64,000 nt of DNA. Source: JACCXM01 sp046328335 (GTDB lineage: Bacteria > Chloroflexota > Chloroflexia > Thermomicrobiales > UBA6265). The DNA lies in NCBI GenBank assembly GCA_046328335.1, contig JAXLWU010000004.1, forward strand, positions 62,001 through 126,000. The letters are read 5' to 3'. A program made the position numbers and the translations under genes. Under the pieces are notes generated by a model that saw only the letters and a program-made list of their open reading frames with translations, searched no databases and was not told the DNA's origin. Below are positions 51,603 through 60,314 of this stretch, piece after piece (position 1 is the first letter of the stretch; each line of letters opens with the position of its first letter).

Positions 51603-52715
51603 ATGGATCGACGTCATCTGTTCCGAGTGTCCACGTTGATGGCCGGCGGCGTGCTGCTCAAGCCCATGATCGGGCTTGCCGCGCAGGATGCCAGCCCCGC
51701 CGCGGAGCCGTTCAAGGTCGCCTTCATCTACGTCGGCCCGGTCGGCGATATGGGTTGGACCTACGCCCACGATCAGGGGCGCAAGGCCCTCGAAGAGGCC
51801 ATTCCAAACGTCGAGACCTCCTTCCAGGAGAGCGTGCCCGAGAACCCGGCCGATGCCGAGCGCGTCATCCGCCAGTTTGCCCAGGATGGCAACAAGGTCA
51901 TCTTCACCACATCGTTCGGCTACATGGACCCGACGATCAACGTCGCCAAGGATTTCCCGGACACCGTCTTCATCCACATCTCCGGCTACAAGACCGCCGA
52001 CAACGTCGGCACCGGCTTCGGCAAGATCGAGGAACCGCGCTACGTGACCGGGGTCCTCGCCGGCAAGATGACCAAATCGAACCAACTCGGCTACGTCGCC
52101 GCGTTCCCGATTCCGGAGGTCATCCGCGGCATCAATGCCTTCACCCTCGGCGTGCGCGAAGTCAACCCGGACGCCACGGTGAAGGTCGTCTGGACCAACA
52201 CCTGGTTCGATCCGCAGAAGGAGCGCGCCGCGGCGGAAGCGCTGCTCGATGGCGGCGCGGATGTCATCGCGCAGCATCAGGACACTGCCGGTCCGATGCA
52301 GGCGGCCCAGGATCGTGGCGACTACGGCATCGGCTACGACTCGGATATGTCGTCTCAGGCGCCGAAGGCGGTCATCACCTCCGCCATCTGGAACTGGGCC
52401 CCCTTCTACATCGACACCGTCAAGCAGGTCATGGACGGCACCTGGCAGTCGAGTCAGTACTGGGGCGGGTGGAAGGACGGCGTCGTCGATATCGCGCCGA
52501 TCGCCGACTTCGTGCCCGAGGACATCCGCAAGCTGGGCGAGGATGAAGTCGCCAAGTTCAAGAGCGGCGACGAGACCATCTTTACCATCTTCACCGGGCC
52601 GATCAATGACCAGACCGGCGCGGTGAAAGTCGCCGACGGAACGGCGATGACCGCCGAAGAACTCCTCGGCATGAACTGGTTCGTCGAGGGCGTCGAAGGC
52701 GAAATCCCGAGTTAG
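51603..52715 (+). CDS. BMP-family ABC transporter substrate-binding protein
   Basis: A secreted or lipid-free binding protein of the BmpA/PnrA type. A Tat-like or Sec signal (MDRRHLFRVSTLMAGGVLLK) leads to FKVAFIYVGPVGDMGWTYAHDQGRK, shown here as AFIYVGPVGDMGWT, then TTSFGYMDPTINVAKDFPD, GVLAGKMTKSNQLGYVA and ADVIAQHQDTAGPMQAA. The family binds nucleosides, and some members purine bases. TAGGAGGATCGGT precedes ATG 51603. It heads an importer operon with one ATPase and two permeases, next to purine breakdown genes, so purine or nucleoside uptake is the likely role. Confidence 0.93.
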   Translation: MDRRHLFRVSTLMAGGVLLKPMIGLAAQDASPAAEPFKVAFIYVGPVGDMGWTYAHDQGRKALEEAIPNVETSFQESVPENPADAERVIRQFAQDGNKVIFTTSFGYMDPTINVAKDFPDTVFIHISGYKTADNVGTGFGKIEEPRYVTGVLAGKMTKSNQLGYVAAFPIPEVIRGINAFTLGVREVNPDATVKVVWTNTWFDPQKERAAAEALLDGGADVIAQHQDTAGPMQAAQDRGDYGIGYDSDMSSQAPKAVITSAIWNWAPFYIDTVKQVMDGTWQSSQYWGGWKDGVVDIAPIADFVPEDIRKLGEDEVAKFKSGDETIFTIFTGPINDQTGAVKVADGTAMTAEELLGMNWFVEGVEGEIPS

Positions 52716-52752
52716 TCCATGGGCCTCGGGATCATGTGCGTTTCGGTTGCGG

Positions 52753-52838
52753 AAACGGGCGAGGCAAGCTTCGCCCCTACGACCACACCCCGTAGGGTGC
52801 GACGCTTGCGTCGCCCGCGTTCGTGATCACCATGCCCA
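52753..52838. repeat. Family C repeat, inverted pair, copy 4
   Basis: GGGCGAGGCAAGCTTCGCCC, CTACG, a short loop, then CGTAGGGTGCGACGCTTGCG and TCGCCC. The hairpin lies between the binding-protein gene and its ATPase gene and could set their relative expression. Confidence 0.65.
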
Positions 52839-52952
52839 CAGACCAACATGACGTGGCTATCCGCGCGAGGACGCCAATGACTGATGGCAGATGATGGCTG
52901 CATCGCAGGGTCGATCAGCCGCCGCGCCGGGGACCGGCAGCATGGAGCCGCG

Positions 52953-54623
52953 ATGACGTCCGCGCCAAACCCGGCCGCCCACGCACCCTCCTCCCACCCC
53001 GCCATCGCCATGCGTGGCATCAGCAAGCGCTTCGGGCCGGTGATCGCCAACGATCACGTCGATTTCGAAGCCGCCTGGGGGGAGGTTCACGCCCTGGTCG
53101 GCGAGAACGGCGCCGGCAAATCGACCCTGATGAGCATCCTCGCCGGCCTCTACCGCCCGGACAGCGGGGTGGTCGAGATCGATGGCCAGCCGATCCGGTT
53201 TCGCTCCCCGCGCGATGCCATCGCACACGGCATCGGCATGGTCTACCAGCACTTCATGCTGGTCGAACCATTCAGCGTGGCAGAAAACGTGGTGCTCGGG
53301 GAGCGGCGCGGTGGAGTCGATCTCCAAACGTCGCGGGTCGAGCGTGAACTTGCCGCGTTGAGCGAGAAGTACGGGTTGGGTGTCGATCCCCGCGCCCGCA
53401 TCTGGCAACTCTCCGTCGGCGAGCAGCAGCGGGTCGAGATTCTCCGTCTGCTCTACCTGGGCGCGCGCATCCTCGTCTTCGACGAGCCGACCGCGGTGCT
53501 GACTCCCCAGGAGGCGGACAGTCTCATCCGTACCCTGCGCGGGCTGGCGGCGCAGGGTTTCTGTGTCATCTTCATCTCCCACAAACTCGATGAAGTGCTG
53601 GAGGTTGCTGACCGGATCAGCATTCTCCGCCGCGGCAAGGTCGTCGCCTCGGCGCTGCCGGAGGAGACCGATCGCCGTACCCTGGCTCGCCTCATGGTCG
53701 GGCGGGAACTGGCCGAAATGGTCGAGCACCCGGCCGGCGAACCGCACGAGCGGGTGGCCGCTGGCGATGTCGTGCTCGCACTGCGCGATGTCGGCGCGAT
53801 CGGCGAGAAGGGCTTGCCCGCCCTGAACGACGTCGATATCGAGATCCGTGCCGGTGAAACGCTCGGCATTGCCGGGGTTGCCGGCAACGGCCAGCGGGAA
53901 CTGGCGGAGGTGGTGACCGGGCTGCGTCCCCTCTCTCACGGCACAATCAGTATCGGCGGCAAGGAGACGACGCGGCGACCGGTCGCGGAGATCGCCCGCG
54001 CCGGGGTGGCCCACATCCCGGAGGATCGGCTGGCCACCGGCCTGATCGGGGGCATGGACCTCACCTCGAACGCCATCCTGCGCGAATACAATCGCCCCCC
54101 CTTGAGCAGCGGCCCGTTTCTTGTCACCCGGGCCATCAACGCCTTCACCGACAAGTTGATCGGCGATCACGATGTCAAGACCCCCGGCCGGTGGGCCCGG
54201 GTGCGCACCCTCTCCGGCGGAAATCAGCAGAAACTCCTTCTCGCCCGCGAACTGGCCGGCGCGCCCCGTCTCATCGTGGCCGTCCACCCCACCCGCGGCG
54301 TCGATGTCGGCGCGACCGAGGCGATCCACGCGGCCTTGCGCGAGCAGCGCACGCGCGGCGCGGCGACGCTGCTCATCTCCGAAGACCTCGACGAACTCCT
54401 CGCCCTCTCGGACCGCATCGCGGTCCTCTTCGCAGGCCGGGTCATGGGTATCGTGACCGCCCGCGGCGCCGATCCGGAGCGGATCGGACTGCTGATGGCG
54501 GGCGTGGCGAGTCGGGAGTCAGGAGACGGGGGCCAGGAGTCAGGAGTCGGAGGTCGGAAGTCGGAAGTCGGGAGTGAAGCAGACGCCTCGACCTTGGCCC
54601 CGCAAGAGAGCAGCCAGCGATGA
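52953..54623 (+). CDS. ABC transporter ATPase, two-domain sugar/nucleoside type
   Basis: Two nucleotide-binding domains in one 556-residue chain. The first has GENGAGKSTLMSILAGLY and LSVGEQQRVEILRLLY. The second has a degenerate Walker A (GVAGNGQRELAEVVTGL) and LSGGNQQKLLLARELAG, as in Mgl/Rbs and NupA-like ATPases. It would power the BMP-type importer. The last 45 residues (SRESGDGGQESGVGGRKSEV...) are read from a GTCGGAAG-type repeat and are not part of the fold. The stop overlaps the permease start (ATGA). Confidence 0.93.
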   Translation: MTSAPNPAAHAPSSHPAIAMRGISKRFGPVIANDHVDFEAAWGEVHALVGENGAGKSTLMSILAGLYRPDSGVVEIDGQPIRFRSPRDAIAHGIGMVYQHFMLVEPFSVAENVVLGERRGGVDLQTSRVERELAALSEKYGLGVDPRARIWQLSVGEQQRVEILRLLYLGARILVFDEPTAVLTPQEADSLIRTLRGLAAQGFCVIFISHKLDEVLEVADRISILRRGKVVASALPEETDRRTLARLMVGRELAEMVEHPAGEPHERVAAGDVVLALRDVGAIGEKGLPALNDVDIEIRAGETLGIAGVAGNGQRELAEVVTGLRPLSHGTISIGGKETTRRPVAEIARAGVAHIPEDRLATGLIGGMDLTSNAILREYNRPPLSSGPFLVTRAINAFTDKLIGDHDVKTPGRWARVRTLSGGNQQKLLLARELAGAPRLIVAVHPTRGVDVGATEAIHAALREQRTRGAATLLISEDLDELLALSDRIAVLFAGRVMGIVTARGADPERIGLLMAGVASRESGDGGQESGVGGRKSEVGSEADASTLAPQESSQR

Positions 54624-54665
54624 TCGCGGACCTCCGACCTCCGACCTCCGACGTCCGATTCCGGA
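54507..54665. repeat. Inverted cluster of GTCGGAG-type short repeats
   Basis: The left part repeats GTCAGGAGTCGGAGGTCGGA-like units, and the right part repeats CCTCCGACCTCCGACCTCCG. They can pair into a hairpin across the ATPase-permease junction. The left part is translated as the ATPase tail and the right part as the first residues of the permease (LRPPTSDV). Confidence 0.65.
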
Positions 54666-55765
54666 TCGAGCGCGTGCCGGCGCCGTCGCGGTTGGCGACG
54701 ACGCTCGTTTCGGTGCTGTCGCTCCTGCTGGCGCTGATGGTTGGTGGCGTCGTGCTGCTGCTGGCTGGCGAAAACCCACTGGTGGTCTACGGCGCGATGC
54801 TCTCCGGCGCCCTGGGCGATCAGAACGGCATCGCCGAAACGCTGGTCAAGACCACGCCGCTGCTCCTCGCCGGTCTCGGCGTCGCGGTCGCCTTCCGCAT
54901 GCAACTCTGGAACATCGGGGCCGAGGGGCAACTCTACTGGGGCGCCATCTTCGCCACCGGAACGGCGCTCTTCCTTATCCCGGCCGCGCCTGGCTGGGTG
55001 ATGGTCCCGGCGATGATCGTTGCCGGGCTGCTCGGTGGAGCGCTCTGGGGACTCATCCCCGGCGCGCTGCGCGCCTGGTTCGGCGCCAGTGAGATCATCA
55101 CCTCGCTCATGCTCAACTATGTCGCGATTCTCTTCAGCGACTATCTCATTCACGGGCCGTGGCGCGATCCCCAGGCGTTCGGTTTCCCCGGCACCCCCCA
55201 GTTCCCCGACGCGGCGTGGCTGCCGAACTGGGGGACGACGCGAGTTCACCTCGGTCTCCTTTTTGGTCTGGTGGCGGCGGTCATCCTCTGGTTCATGTTG
55301 CGGCGCACCCGCTGGGGCTACGAAATCGGGGTGATGGGCGAGAGTCCCCGTGCCGCCCTCTACGCCGGGATGCCAACCAAACGAACAATCCTGCTGGTGA
55401 TGGCCCTCTCCGGCGCCCTGGCGGGATTGGCGGGCATGAGCGAGGTCGCTGGCATCGGACATCAACTCCAGCGCAATCTCTCGCCCGGCTACGGCTACGC
55501 GGCAATCATCGTCGCCTGGCTGGGACGGCTGCACCCCTTCGGCGCGGTGCTGGTCGCCTTCCTCCTCGCCGCGCTCACCGTCGGGGGCGACCAGATCCAG
55601 ATGTCGCTCGGGTTGCCCGCGGCCATTGCACCGATGCTCCAAGGCACGATTCTCTTCTTCCTCCTCGGCGGCGATGTGCTGACACGCTACCGCTTGGTGC
55701 GCGAGGGGGTGTCGCTTCGCTCAGGGGGAGAAGGGGGTGTAGGGGGAAAGGGGGAAGGTGAATGA
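54620..55765 (+). CDS. ABC transporter permease, BMP/nucleoside type, first
   Basis: A 381-residue permease with about nine membrane helices. Signature stretches are LAGLGVAVAFRMQLWNIGAEGQ, EIITSLMLNYVAI and GYEIGVMGESPRAALYAGM, which mark NupP/BmpB-like permeases of the BPD_transp_2 family. The N-terminal 18 residues come partly from a repeat. The C-terminal tail (RSGGEGGVGGKGEGE) is also low-complexity. It overlaps the ATPase by 4 bases. Confidence 0.9.
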   Translation: MIADLRPPTSDVRFRIERVPAPSRLATTLVSVLSLLLALMVGGVVLLLAGENPLVVYGAMLSGALGDQNGIAETLVKTTPLLLAGLGVAVAFRMQLWNIGAEGQLYWGAIFATGTALFLIPAAPGWVMVPAMIVAGLLGGALWGLIPGALRAWFGASEIITSLMLNYVAILFSDYLIHGPWRDPQAFGFPGTPQFPDAAWLPNWGTTRVHLGLLFGLVAAVILWFMLRRTRWGYEIGVMGESPRAALYAGMPTKRTILLVMALSGALAGLAGMSEVAGIGHQLQRNLSPGYGYAAIIVAWLGRLHPFGAVLVAFLLAALTVGGDQIQMSLGLPAAIAPMLQGTILFFLLGGDVLTRYRLVREGVSLRSGGEGGVGGKGEGE

Positions 55766-55807
55766 CCGGGGTCACTAAACGTCCTGGGCGGGAATCATCT
55801 ATTGCTG

Positions 55808-55857
55808 CGTTCCGTCTCGACTCCTCGACTCCTCGACTCCTCGACTCCTCGACTCAC
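55808..55857 (+). repeat. Tandem repeat of the octamer CTCGACTC
   Basis: About five tandem units (CTCGACTCCTCGACTCCTCG...) end just before the second permease start. A shorter, related run lies at 9604-9625 ahead of the aspartokinase leader promoter. Confidence 0.7.
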
Positions 55858-55858
55858 G

Positions 55859-56806
55859 ATGTCTGACGTCCTTACTCCCGCCTTCATCGTCTCGGTGCTG
55901 GCGGCGGCGGTCGCGGCGGGCACGGCGATCCTCTTCGCCTGTCTCGGCGAATTGATCACGGAGCGGGCCGGCGTCCTCAATCTCGGCATCGAGGGGATCA
56001 TGTTGATGGGCGCCCTGTCGGGCGTTGCTGGCTGTCTCTGGTCTGGCAGCGCCTGGGTTGGCGCCGGGCTGGCCTTGCTTGCCGGGGCAGCGATGGCGGC
56101 GATCCACGCCCTCCTGACGGTCGGGCTGCGCGCCAACCAAGTCGTTTCCGGTCTGGCGTTGACCATTTTCGGCGCCGGGCTTTCGGCGTTTCTCGGCCGC
56201 GACATCGTCGGTATTCCCCCGCCCGATTCCTTCCACCGCATCGATATCCCGGTCCTTGCCAGCATACCCGCGGTCGGGCGGATCTTCTTCCAGCAATCGG
56301 CCCTGGTCTACATCTCGATCCCGCTTGTCGTCGTCTGCTGGTGGTACATCTACCGCACCCGCGCCGGGCTGCGCCTGCGCGCGATCGGCGAGCGGCCGGA
56401 AGCGGCCGACGCGATGGGAATCGATGTCGCCCGCTTGCGCGCGATCTACGTCATCATCGGCGGCGCGCTGGCAGGCCTCGGCGGCGCGGCCATTTCGCTC
56501 GGCACCAATCCCGGCTGGACGGAAGGGATGACCGCCGGACGCGGCTGGATCGCGGTTGCCCTCGTCATTTTCGCCGCCTGGAACCCGGCGCGCGCCGCCG
56601 TCGGCGCCTATCTCTTCGGCGGCGTCGAAGCGGGGCAGTTCCGGCTGCAAACCGCCGGGGTCGATCTCTCACCGTTCTTCCTGAACATGCTGCCCTACCT
56701 CTTCACTATCCTCGTGTTAGTCCTCTCCACTCGCGAATCGACCCGCCGCGCCCTGAGCGCGCCAGCAGCGCTAGGGCGCCCATACATGAGGGAAGATCGG
56801 GGGTAG
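55859..56806 (+). CDS. ABC transporter permease, BMP/nucleoside type, second
   Basis: A 315-residue permease with eight or nine helices: ILFACLGELITERAGVLNLGIEG, NQVVSGLALTIFGAGLSAFLG (here shown in part: NQVVSGLALTIFGAGL) and LRLRAIGERPEAADAMGIDV. It pairs with the preceding permease to form the membrane channel. The start is ATG 55859, where the fold begins; the frame upstream reads through an octamer repeat. No good SD is visible, since the repeat replaces it. Confidence 0.9.
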   Translation: MSDVLTPAFIVSVLAAAVAAGTAILFACLGELITERAGVLNLGIEGIMLMGALSGVAGCLWSGSAWVGAGLALLAGAAMAAIHALLTVGLRANQVVSGLALTIFGAGLSAFLGRDIVGIPPPDSFHRIDIPVLASIPAVGRIFFQQSALVYISIPLVVVCWWYIYRTRAGLRLRAIGERPEAADAMGIDVARLRAIYVIIGGALAGLGGAAISLGTNPGWTEGMTAGRGWIAVALVIFAAWNPARAAVGAYLFGGVEAGQFRLQTAGVDLSPFFLNMLPYLFTILVLVLSTRESTRRALSAPAALGRPYMREDRG

Positions 56807-56882
56807 GACCGGGCCGCTGGTATCAGAACGAGTTGCCTTCGCCCCGGCCCTCACCCGCCTTGCAGGAGAGGGATATTTGGCC

Positions 56883-57112
56883 GACTGATACGGAATCCGG
56901 ATGAAGACTCCCGTTTTCGCGGCGACCGGTGACGCCAAGAGCCCGTCCCCCCGTATACGCTCACAGGGGGAGGTATGGCCGAATTGGGGCGTTTGCCCTG
57001 ACTCCGAGCGGCGACGAATCGACGAAAAGCCCCTCTCCCGCCGGGCGGGAGAGGGGTTGGGGTAAGGGTTAGCGCGGCGAGAAAACGGTACTCATCATTT
57101 GCAATTGACATG
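56883..57112 (-). mobile_element. MITE-like element, copy 4
   Basis: The left end TGATACGGAATCCGGATGA is a good match to the reversed right end of the copy at 15457. Inside is CCCCTCTCCCGCCGGGCGGG and AGAGGGGTTGGGGTAAGGGT; the right end is AAACGGTACTCATCATTTGC. The 335-base gap between the permease and methyltransferase genes holds only this element and GC-rich filler. Confidence 0.6.
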
Positions 57113-57141
57113 ACTACGCGCCAGAAGTTGCCTTAAAGCGC

Positions 57142-57939
57142 CTACTTTCGGGCGATGTAGACCAGCATCATGTCGTCCGGGCCCGCCGGCTGATCGCTGT
57201 AGTCACCTCGGACCTCGACACCGGCGAATCCGGCGACATCCAGCATCAGCAGCAGTTCCTGCGGGAAGTAGAGGTTTGCGGCCAGGATCCCCTCCTCCTC
57301 CTGGATCAGGTTGTCGCCACGCCAAAGTCGGATTCGGATCTGCTTGGTGTGCCGCTGCGTCAGCGGGTCGAGTTCGATCACCCGTGAACTGAGGGCGATT
57401 TCGTCACCGTCTGCCGCGCGTTTGCGGAGATCGGTATCCGGCCAGGGCTCGGGCAAAGCCTGACGACGCTCGGGGAGCCAAAACGCCCATTCGTCAGGGT
57501 TGTAGGAGACGTAGGCATTGAAGACGAGCACGCCGCCGGGGGCCAAGTGCTGGTGACAGCGACGAAGGGTCGCCAGGTCGTGGCCGCGGTCGCCGCCGAT
57601 ATTGAACGAGTCACAGATAAAAATGGTGCCGTAGGTGCGGGGCAGCGGCACGTCGTGCATGGCGCCCTGCAGGAGGGTAGGCGTCAAACCCTCGCGCTCC
57701 GCCAGCCTGCGACACTGGTTCAGCATGTCAGGCGAGATGTCCGCGCCGTCGACATCGAGTCCGGCCCGCAGCAACGGCAGCAACAGCCGTCCGGCGCCGC
57801 AGGCGAGATCGAGTGCCGGTCCGCCGTTGGTCTCGATGATCTTCTGGTAGAAGGCCAATTCATCGGGATCGGCGGTGTTGAACTCGGCCCACCAGCGGGC
57901 GACGAGACCATAGTGCCAAGATTGTGGCTGGTCCGACAT
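57142..57939 (-). CDS. Class I SAM-dependent methyltransferase
   Basis: The 265-residue enzyme has motif I ALDLACGAGRLLLPLL, motif II VDGADISPDMLNQCRRL, and a motif near TIFICDSFNIGG. The N-terminal WHYGLVARWWAEFNTADPDELAFY is a form seen in a group of uncharacterised methyltransferases. The methyl acceptor is unknown. ATG 57939 has GAGGAAG about 10 bases ahead; ATG 57984 is possible. It is transcribed away from the next, plus-strand, cluster. Confidence 0.82.
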   Translation of the reverse strand: MSDQPQSWHYGLVARWWAEFNTADPDELAFYQKIIETNGGPALDLACGAGRLLLPLLRAGLDVDGADISPDMLNQCRRLAEREGLTPTLLQGAMHDVPLPRTYGTIFICDSFNIGGDRGHDLATLRRCHQHLAPGGVLVFNAYVSYNPDEWAFWLPERRQALPEPWPDTDLRKRAADGDEIALSSRVIELDPLTQRHTKQIRIRLWRGDNLIQEEEGILAANLYFPQELLLMLDVAGFAGVEVRGDYSDQPAGPDDMMLVYIARK

Positions 57940-58053
57940 CGTGCGGTGCTTCCTCGATGCGCGTGGCGTGACGTCGGTTATCATCTTCGCACACTTCCCT
58001 CGCGAGGGAATGATCTTTCCCGCCCAGAGAGAAAGCGAGAGGCGCTTCCGCGG

Positions 58054-58974
58054 ATGACACCGGCATCGGCTTCGCGTTCCATACTTCCCCGCTACTCACG
58101 GCCACATGAAGCGTCGATTCCCGCCCCTCCCCCTACCGAGGTCATTCCGTTCGCCGCAAGCGACGGTGCGATCGCGGCATCGACGCTGACGCGGGGATCG
58201 CGGGCGCTGCTGCGCGGTCTGCTGCGCACTGGCACCGTCCGCGTCTTTCCCGGCGGCGGTCTCGGTATCGAGTACGGCAGCCTGCTCAAGACCGCCGCTC
58301 GTCCGGACTACGTCGCGGGGCATGTCCGCGAGGCGGCGGCCCATCTTCGTGAGCACGAGACCGATCTGCTGCTCGTACCCGGCATGTCCGGCTACCCGAT
58401 CGGCGCGATGTACGCCCTCGCCGCCGAGGTGCCCGCCCTGCTGCTCAAGAAGACCGCGCTCAGCGACGCCGATCCCCACGCCTATCCGGCCGGCGCCTTC
58501 GTGATCCCCTCCTACACCGGAGAGGGCGACGTGGTGATGCACGCCGACCCCGCCGCCGCGGCTGACATCATCACCGGCATCGTCGCTCGCAAATTGGCGT
58601 CCCAGGCAGGCCAGTCCAGTGTCGAGATCGAGTTGCGGGTGGCCGGGGCGGACGACATCATCGACAAGGCGACGATGAGCCAGGCGGTCGGAGAAAGCGC
58701 GATCCACATTGGTGAGAGCGCGATGCGGGACGCCATCGCCCAGCACCGCGCGCGGAGCGGAGACACCCGGCCGATCACGATCCGGGTCGCCATCGTCGCT
58801 TGGGTGACGCCGCTGATCAAGAGTTACAACCATGGCTACGATCATCTGCGACAGGCATTCAACCTGCGGCCGTTTGTCGGAATCGACATCACCACCGTCT
58901 GTCTCGACCCTCCCGCGATCGGAATCGCTGGGATCGGTACGATCGGTTTTGCCGGCAGCGGCGAGGCGGCGTAG
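58054..58974 (+). CDS. PRTase-like domain protein of unknown function
   Basis: The 306-residue protein contains a phosphoribosyltransferase-like core: TDLLLVPGMSGYPIGAMYAL fits the adenine PRTase PRPP-loop position, followed by PALLLKKTAL and a PSYTGEGDVVMHADPAA strand. The middle has ARKLASQAGQSSVEIELRVAG, and the C-terminal third (FVGIDITTVCLDPPAIGIAGIG) is not recognised. A true PRPP loop with paired acids is not obvious, so catalysis is uncertain. It is 38 bases ahead of the GH4 gene and probably co-transcribed with it and the kinase. The frame upstream of 58054 lies antisense to the methyltransferase and is not used. Confidence 0.55.
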   Translation: MTPASASRSILPRYSRPHEASIPAPPPTEVIPFAASDGAIAASTLTRGSRALLRGLLRTGTVRVFPGGGLGIEYGSLLKTAARPDYVAGHVREAAAHLREHETDLLLVPGMSGYPIGAMYALAAEVPALLLKKTALSDADPHAYPAGAFVIPSYTGEGDVVMHADPAAAADIITGIVARKLASQAGQSSVEIELRVAGADDIIDKATMSQAVGESAIHIGESAMRDAIAQHRARSGDTRPITIRVAIVAWVTPLIKSYNHGYDHLRQAFNLRPFVGIDITTVCLDPPAIGIAGIGTIGFAGSGEAA

Positions 58975-59012
58975 CCGCCATCTCGCCACGTCACAAATCG
59001 CAGGACGACACC

Positions 59013-60314
59013 ATGGCGCGACTGAAACTGGCCTACGTCGGCGGCGGCAGCACCCGTGGTCCTGGCACCATGGCCTCGCTGATCGCCCAGGGAGAGAACT
59101 TCGCCGGCTCGGAAATCGTGCTCATCGATCTCGACCGGGAGCGGCTGGAGTTGGTGCAGACCCTCGCCGTCAAGATGGCGCGCTGCCGTGATCTCGATCT
59201 GACCATTTCCATTGCCACCGACCGCCGCGCCGGATTGACCGATTGCGACGCGGTCCTCACCAGTTACCGGCCCGGAGGATTTGCGGCGCGCGTGCTCGAC
59301 GAGCGAATTCCCCTCCAGTACGGCGTGATCGGTCAGGAAACGCAGGGGCCGGGCGGGTTCTTCATGGCGCTCCGCTCGATCGCGGTGATGCAGGAGATCA
59401 TCGCTGACCTCGAGCGGGTCGCGCCGCGGGCGATGATCGTCAACTACACAAACCCGGTGAATATCGTCGCCCAGGCCGTGACCGCCAATACCGCGATTCC
59501 GTTCGTCTCACTCTGTGAAGGCCCCATCTTCTATCCGGAGGAACTGACGGAAGCGGTGGGACTCGACCCCGCGCGGCTCGATATCCGCTCTATCGGGCTG
59601 AATCACGCCTCGTGGTCGATCCGCCATCAGTACGATGGTCAGGACATCATGCCGTTGCTGCGCGAGGCATGGGCGCACCGGCGCGACGACGCAACGATGA
59701 AACTGGCGACCAAACGCATGCTGCAGATCGCGGTCACGTTCGGCACGATCCCCAGCGAATACATGATGTATTACTTCTTCACCCCGGAGATCCTGGCCGA
59801 ACTGACGGCCAAGCCAACGACACGAGCGGAGGACATCCTCGCCGCCGTTCCGGACTACTGGTCGCACTATCGCGAGCAGGCGGCGCGGGACTGTCCCGAA
59901 CTCGATCCGGCTCGGTCCCGCGGCGGCATCAACGAACTCGAACTGGCGATCGACGTGCTCGATGCGATCGGCAACGACCGGCGCGAGGTCCTCCCGGTCA
60001 ACGTGCCAAACCGCGGCGCCATCCCCGATCTGCCGGGCGATCTGGTCGTCGAGACTCTCGGGTATGTCGATGCCGCGGGGATCGCGCCGCTCGCGCTCGG
60101 TCCCCTCCCGGCACCGGTCAATGGACTGGTGCAGTCGCTCGCCGAATATCAGATGCTGGCCGCGGATGCCGCGTGGCGCGGGACTCGCCGCGACGCGATC
60201 CGGGCGCTGCTGGCAAACCCGCTTTGCACCTCACTCCCGCGGACCGAAGCACTCTACGATGCCCTCGCCGCCGCTCATCGCGACTTTGTGCCGGATCGTC
60301 TCCTCCATGACTGA
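59013..60314 (+). CDS. Glycoside hydrolase family 4 (NAD/metal-dependent)
   Basis: The Rossmann loop LAYVGGGSTRGPGTMASL binds NAD. C168 in SLCEGP and H198 in SIGLNHASW are the GH4 metal ligands; NYTNPVNIVAQAV and RGGINELELAIDVLDAI complete the active site. GH4 enzymes cleave alpha- or beta-glycosides, often phosphorylated, by an oxidation-elimination route. The 433-residue length is normal. The substrate is not clear; the kinase gene next door suggests amino sugars or glucosides. AGGA stands before ATG 59013. Confidence 0.9.
   Translation: MARLKLAYVGGGSTRGPGTMASLIAQGENFAGSEIVLIDLDRERLELVQTLAVKMARCRDLDLTISIATDRRAGLTDCDAVLTSYRPGGFAARVLDERIPLQYGVIGQETQGPGGFFMALRSIAVMQEIIADLERVAPRAMIVNYTNPVNIVAQAVTANTAIPFVSLCEGPIFYPEELTEAVGLDPARLDIRSIGLNHASWSIRHQYDGQDIMPLLREAWAHRRDDATMKLATKRMLQIAVTFGTIPSEYMMYYFFTPEILAELTAKPTTRAEDILAAVPDYWSHYREQAARDCPELDPARSRGGINELELAIDVLDAIGNDRREVLPVNVPNRGAIPDLPGDLVVETLGYVDAAGIAPLALGPLPAPVNGLVQSLAEYQMLAADAAWRGTRRDAIRALLANPLCTSLPRTEALYDALAAAHRDFVPDRLLHD

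Noticed and set aside
55808..55857. Possible CRISPR array
   Set aside because: The units are 8 bases, directly abutting, with no spacers and no cas genes.
57547..58053. N-terminal extension of the PRTase-like protein
   Set aside because: The extension runs antisense through the methyltransferase gene; the domain begins after ATG 58054.
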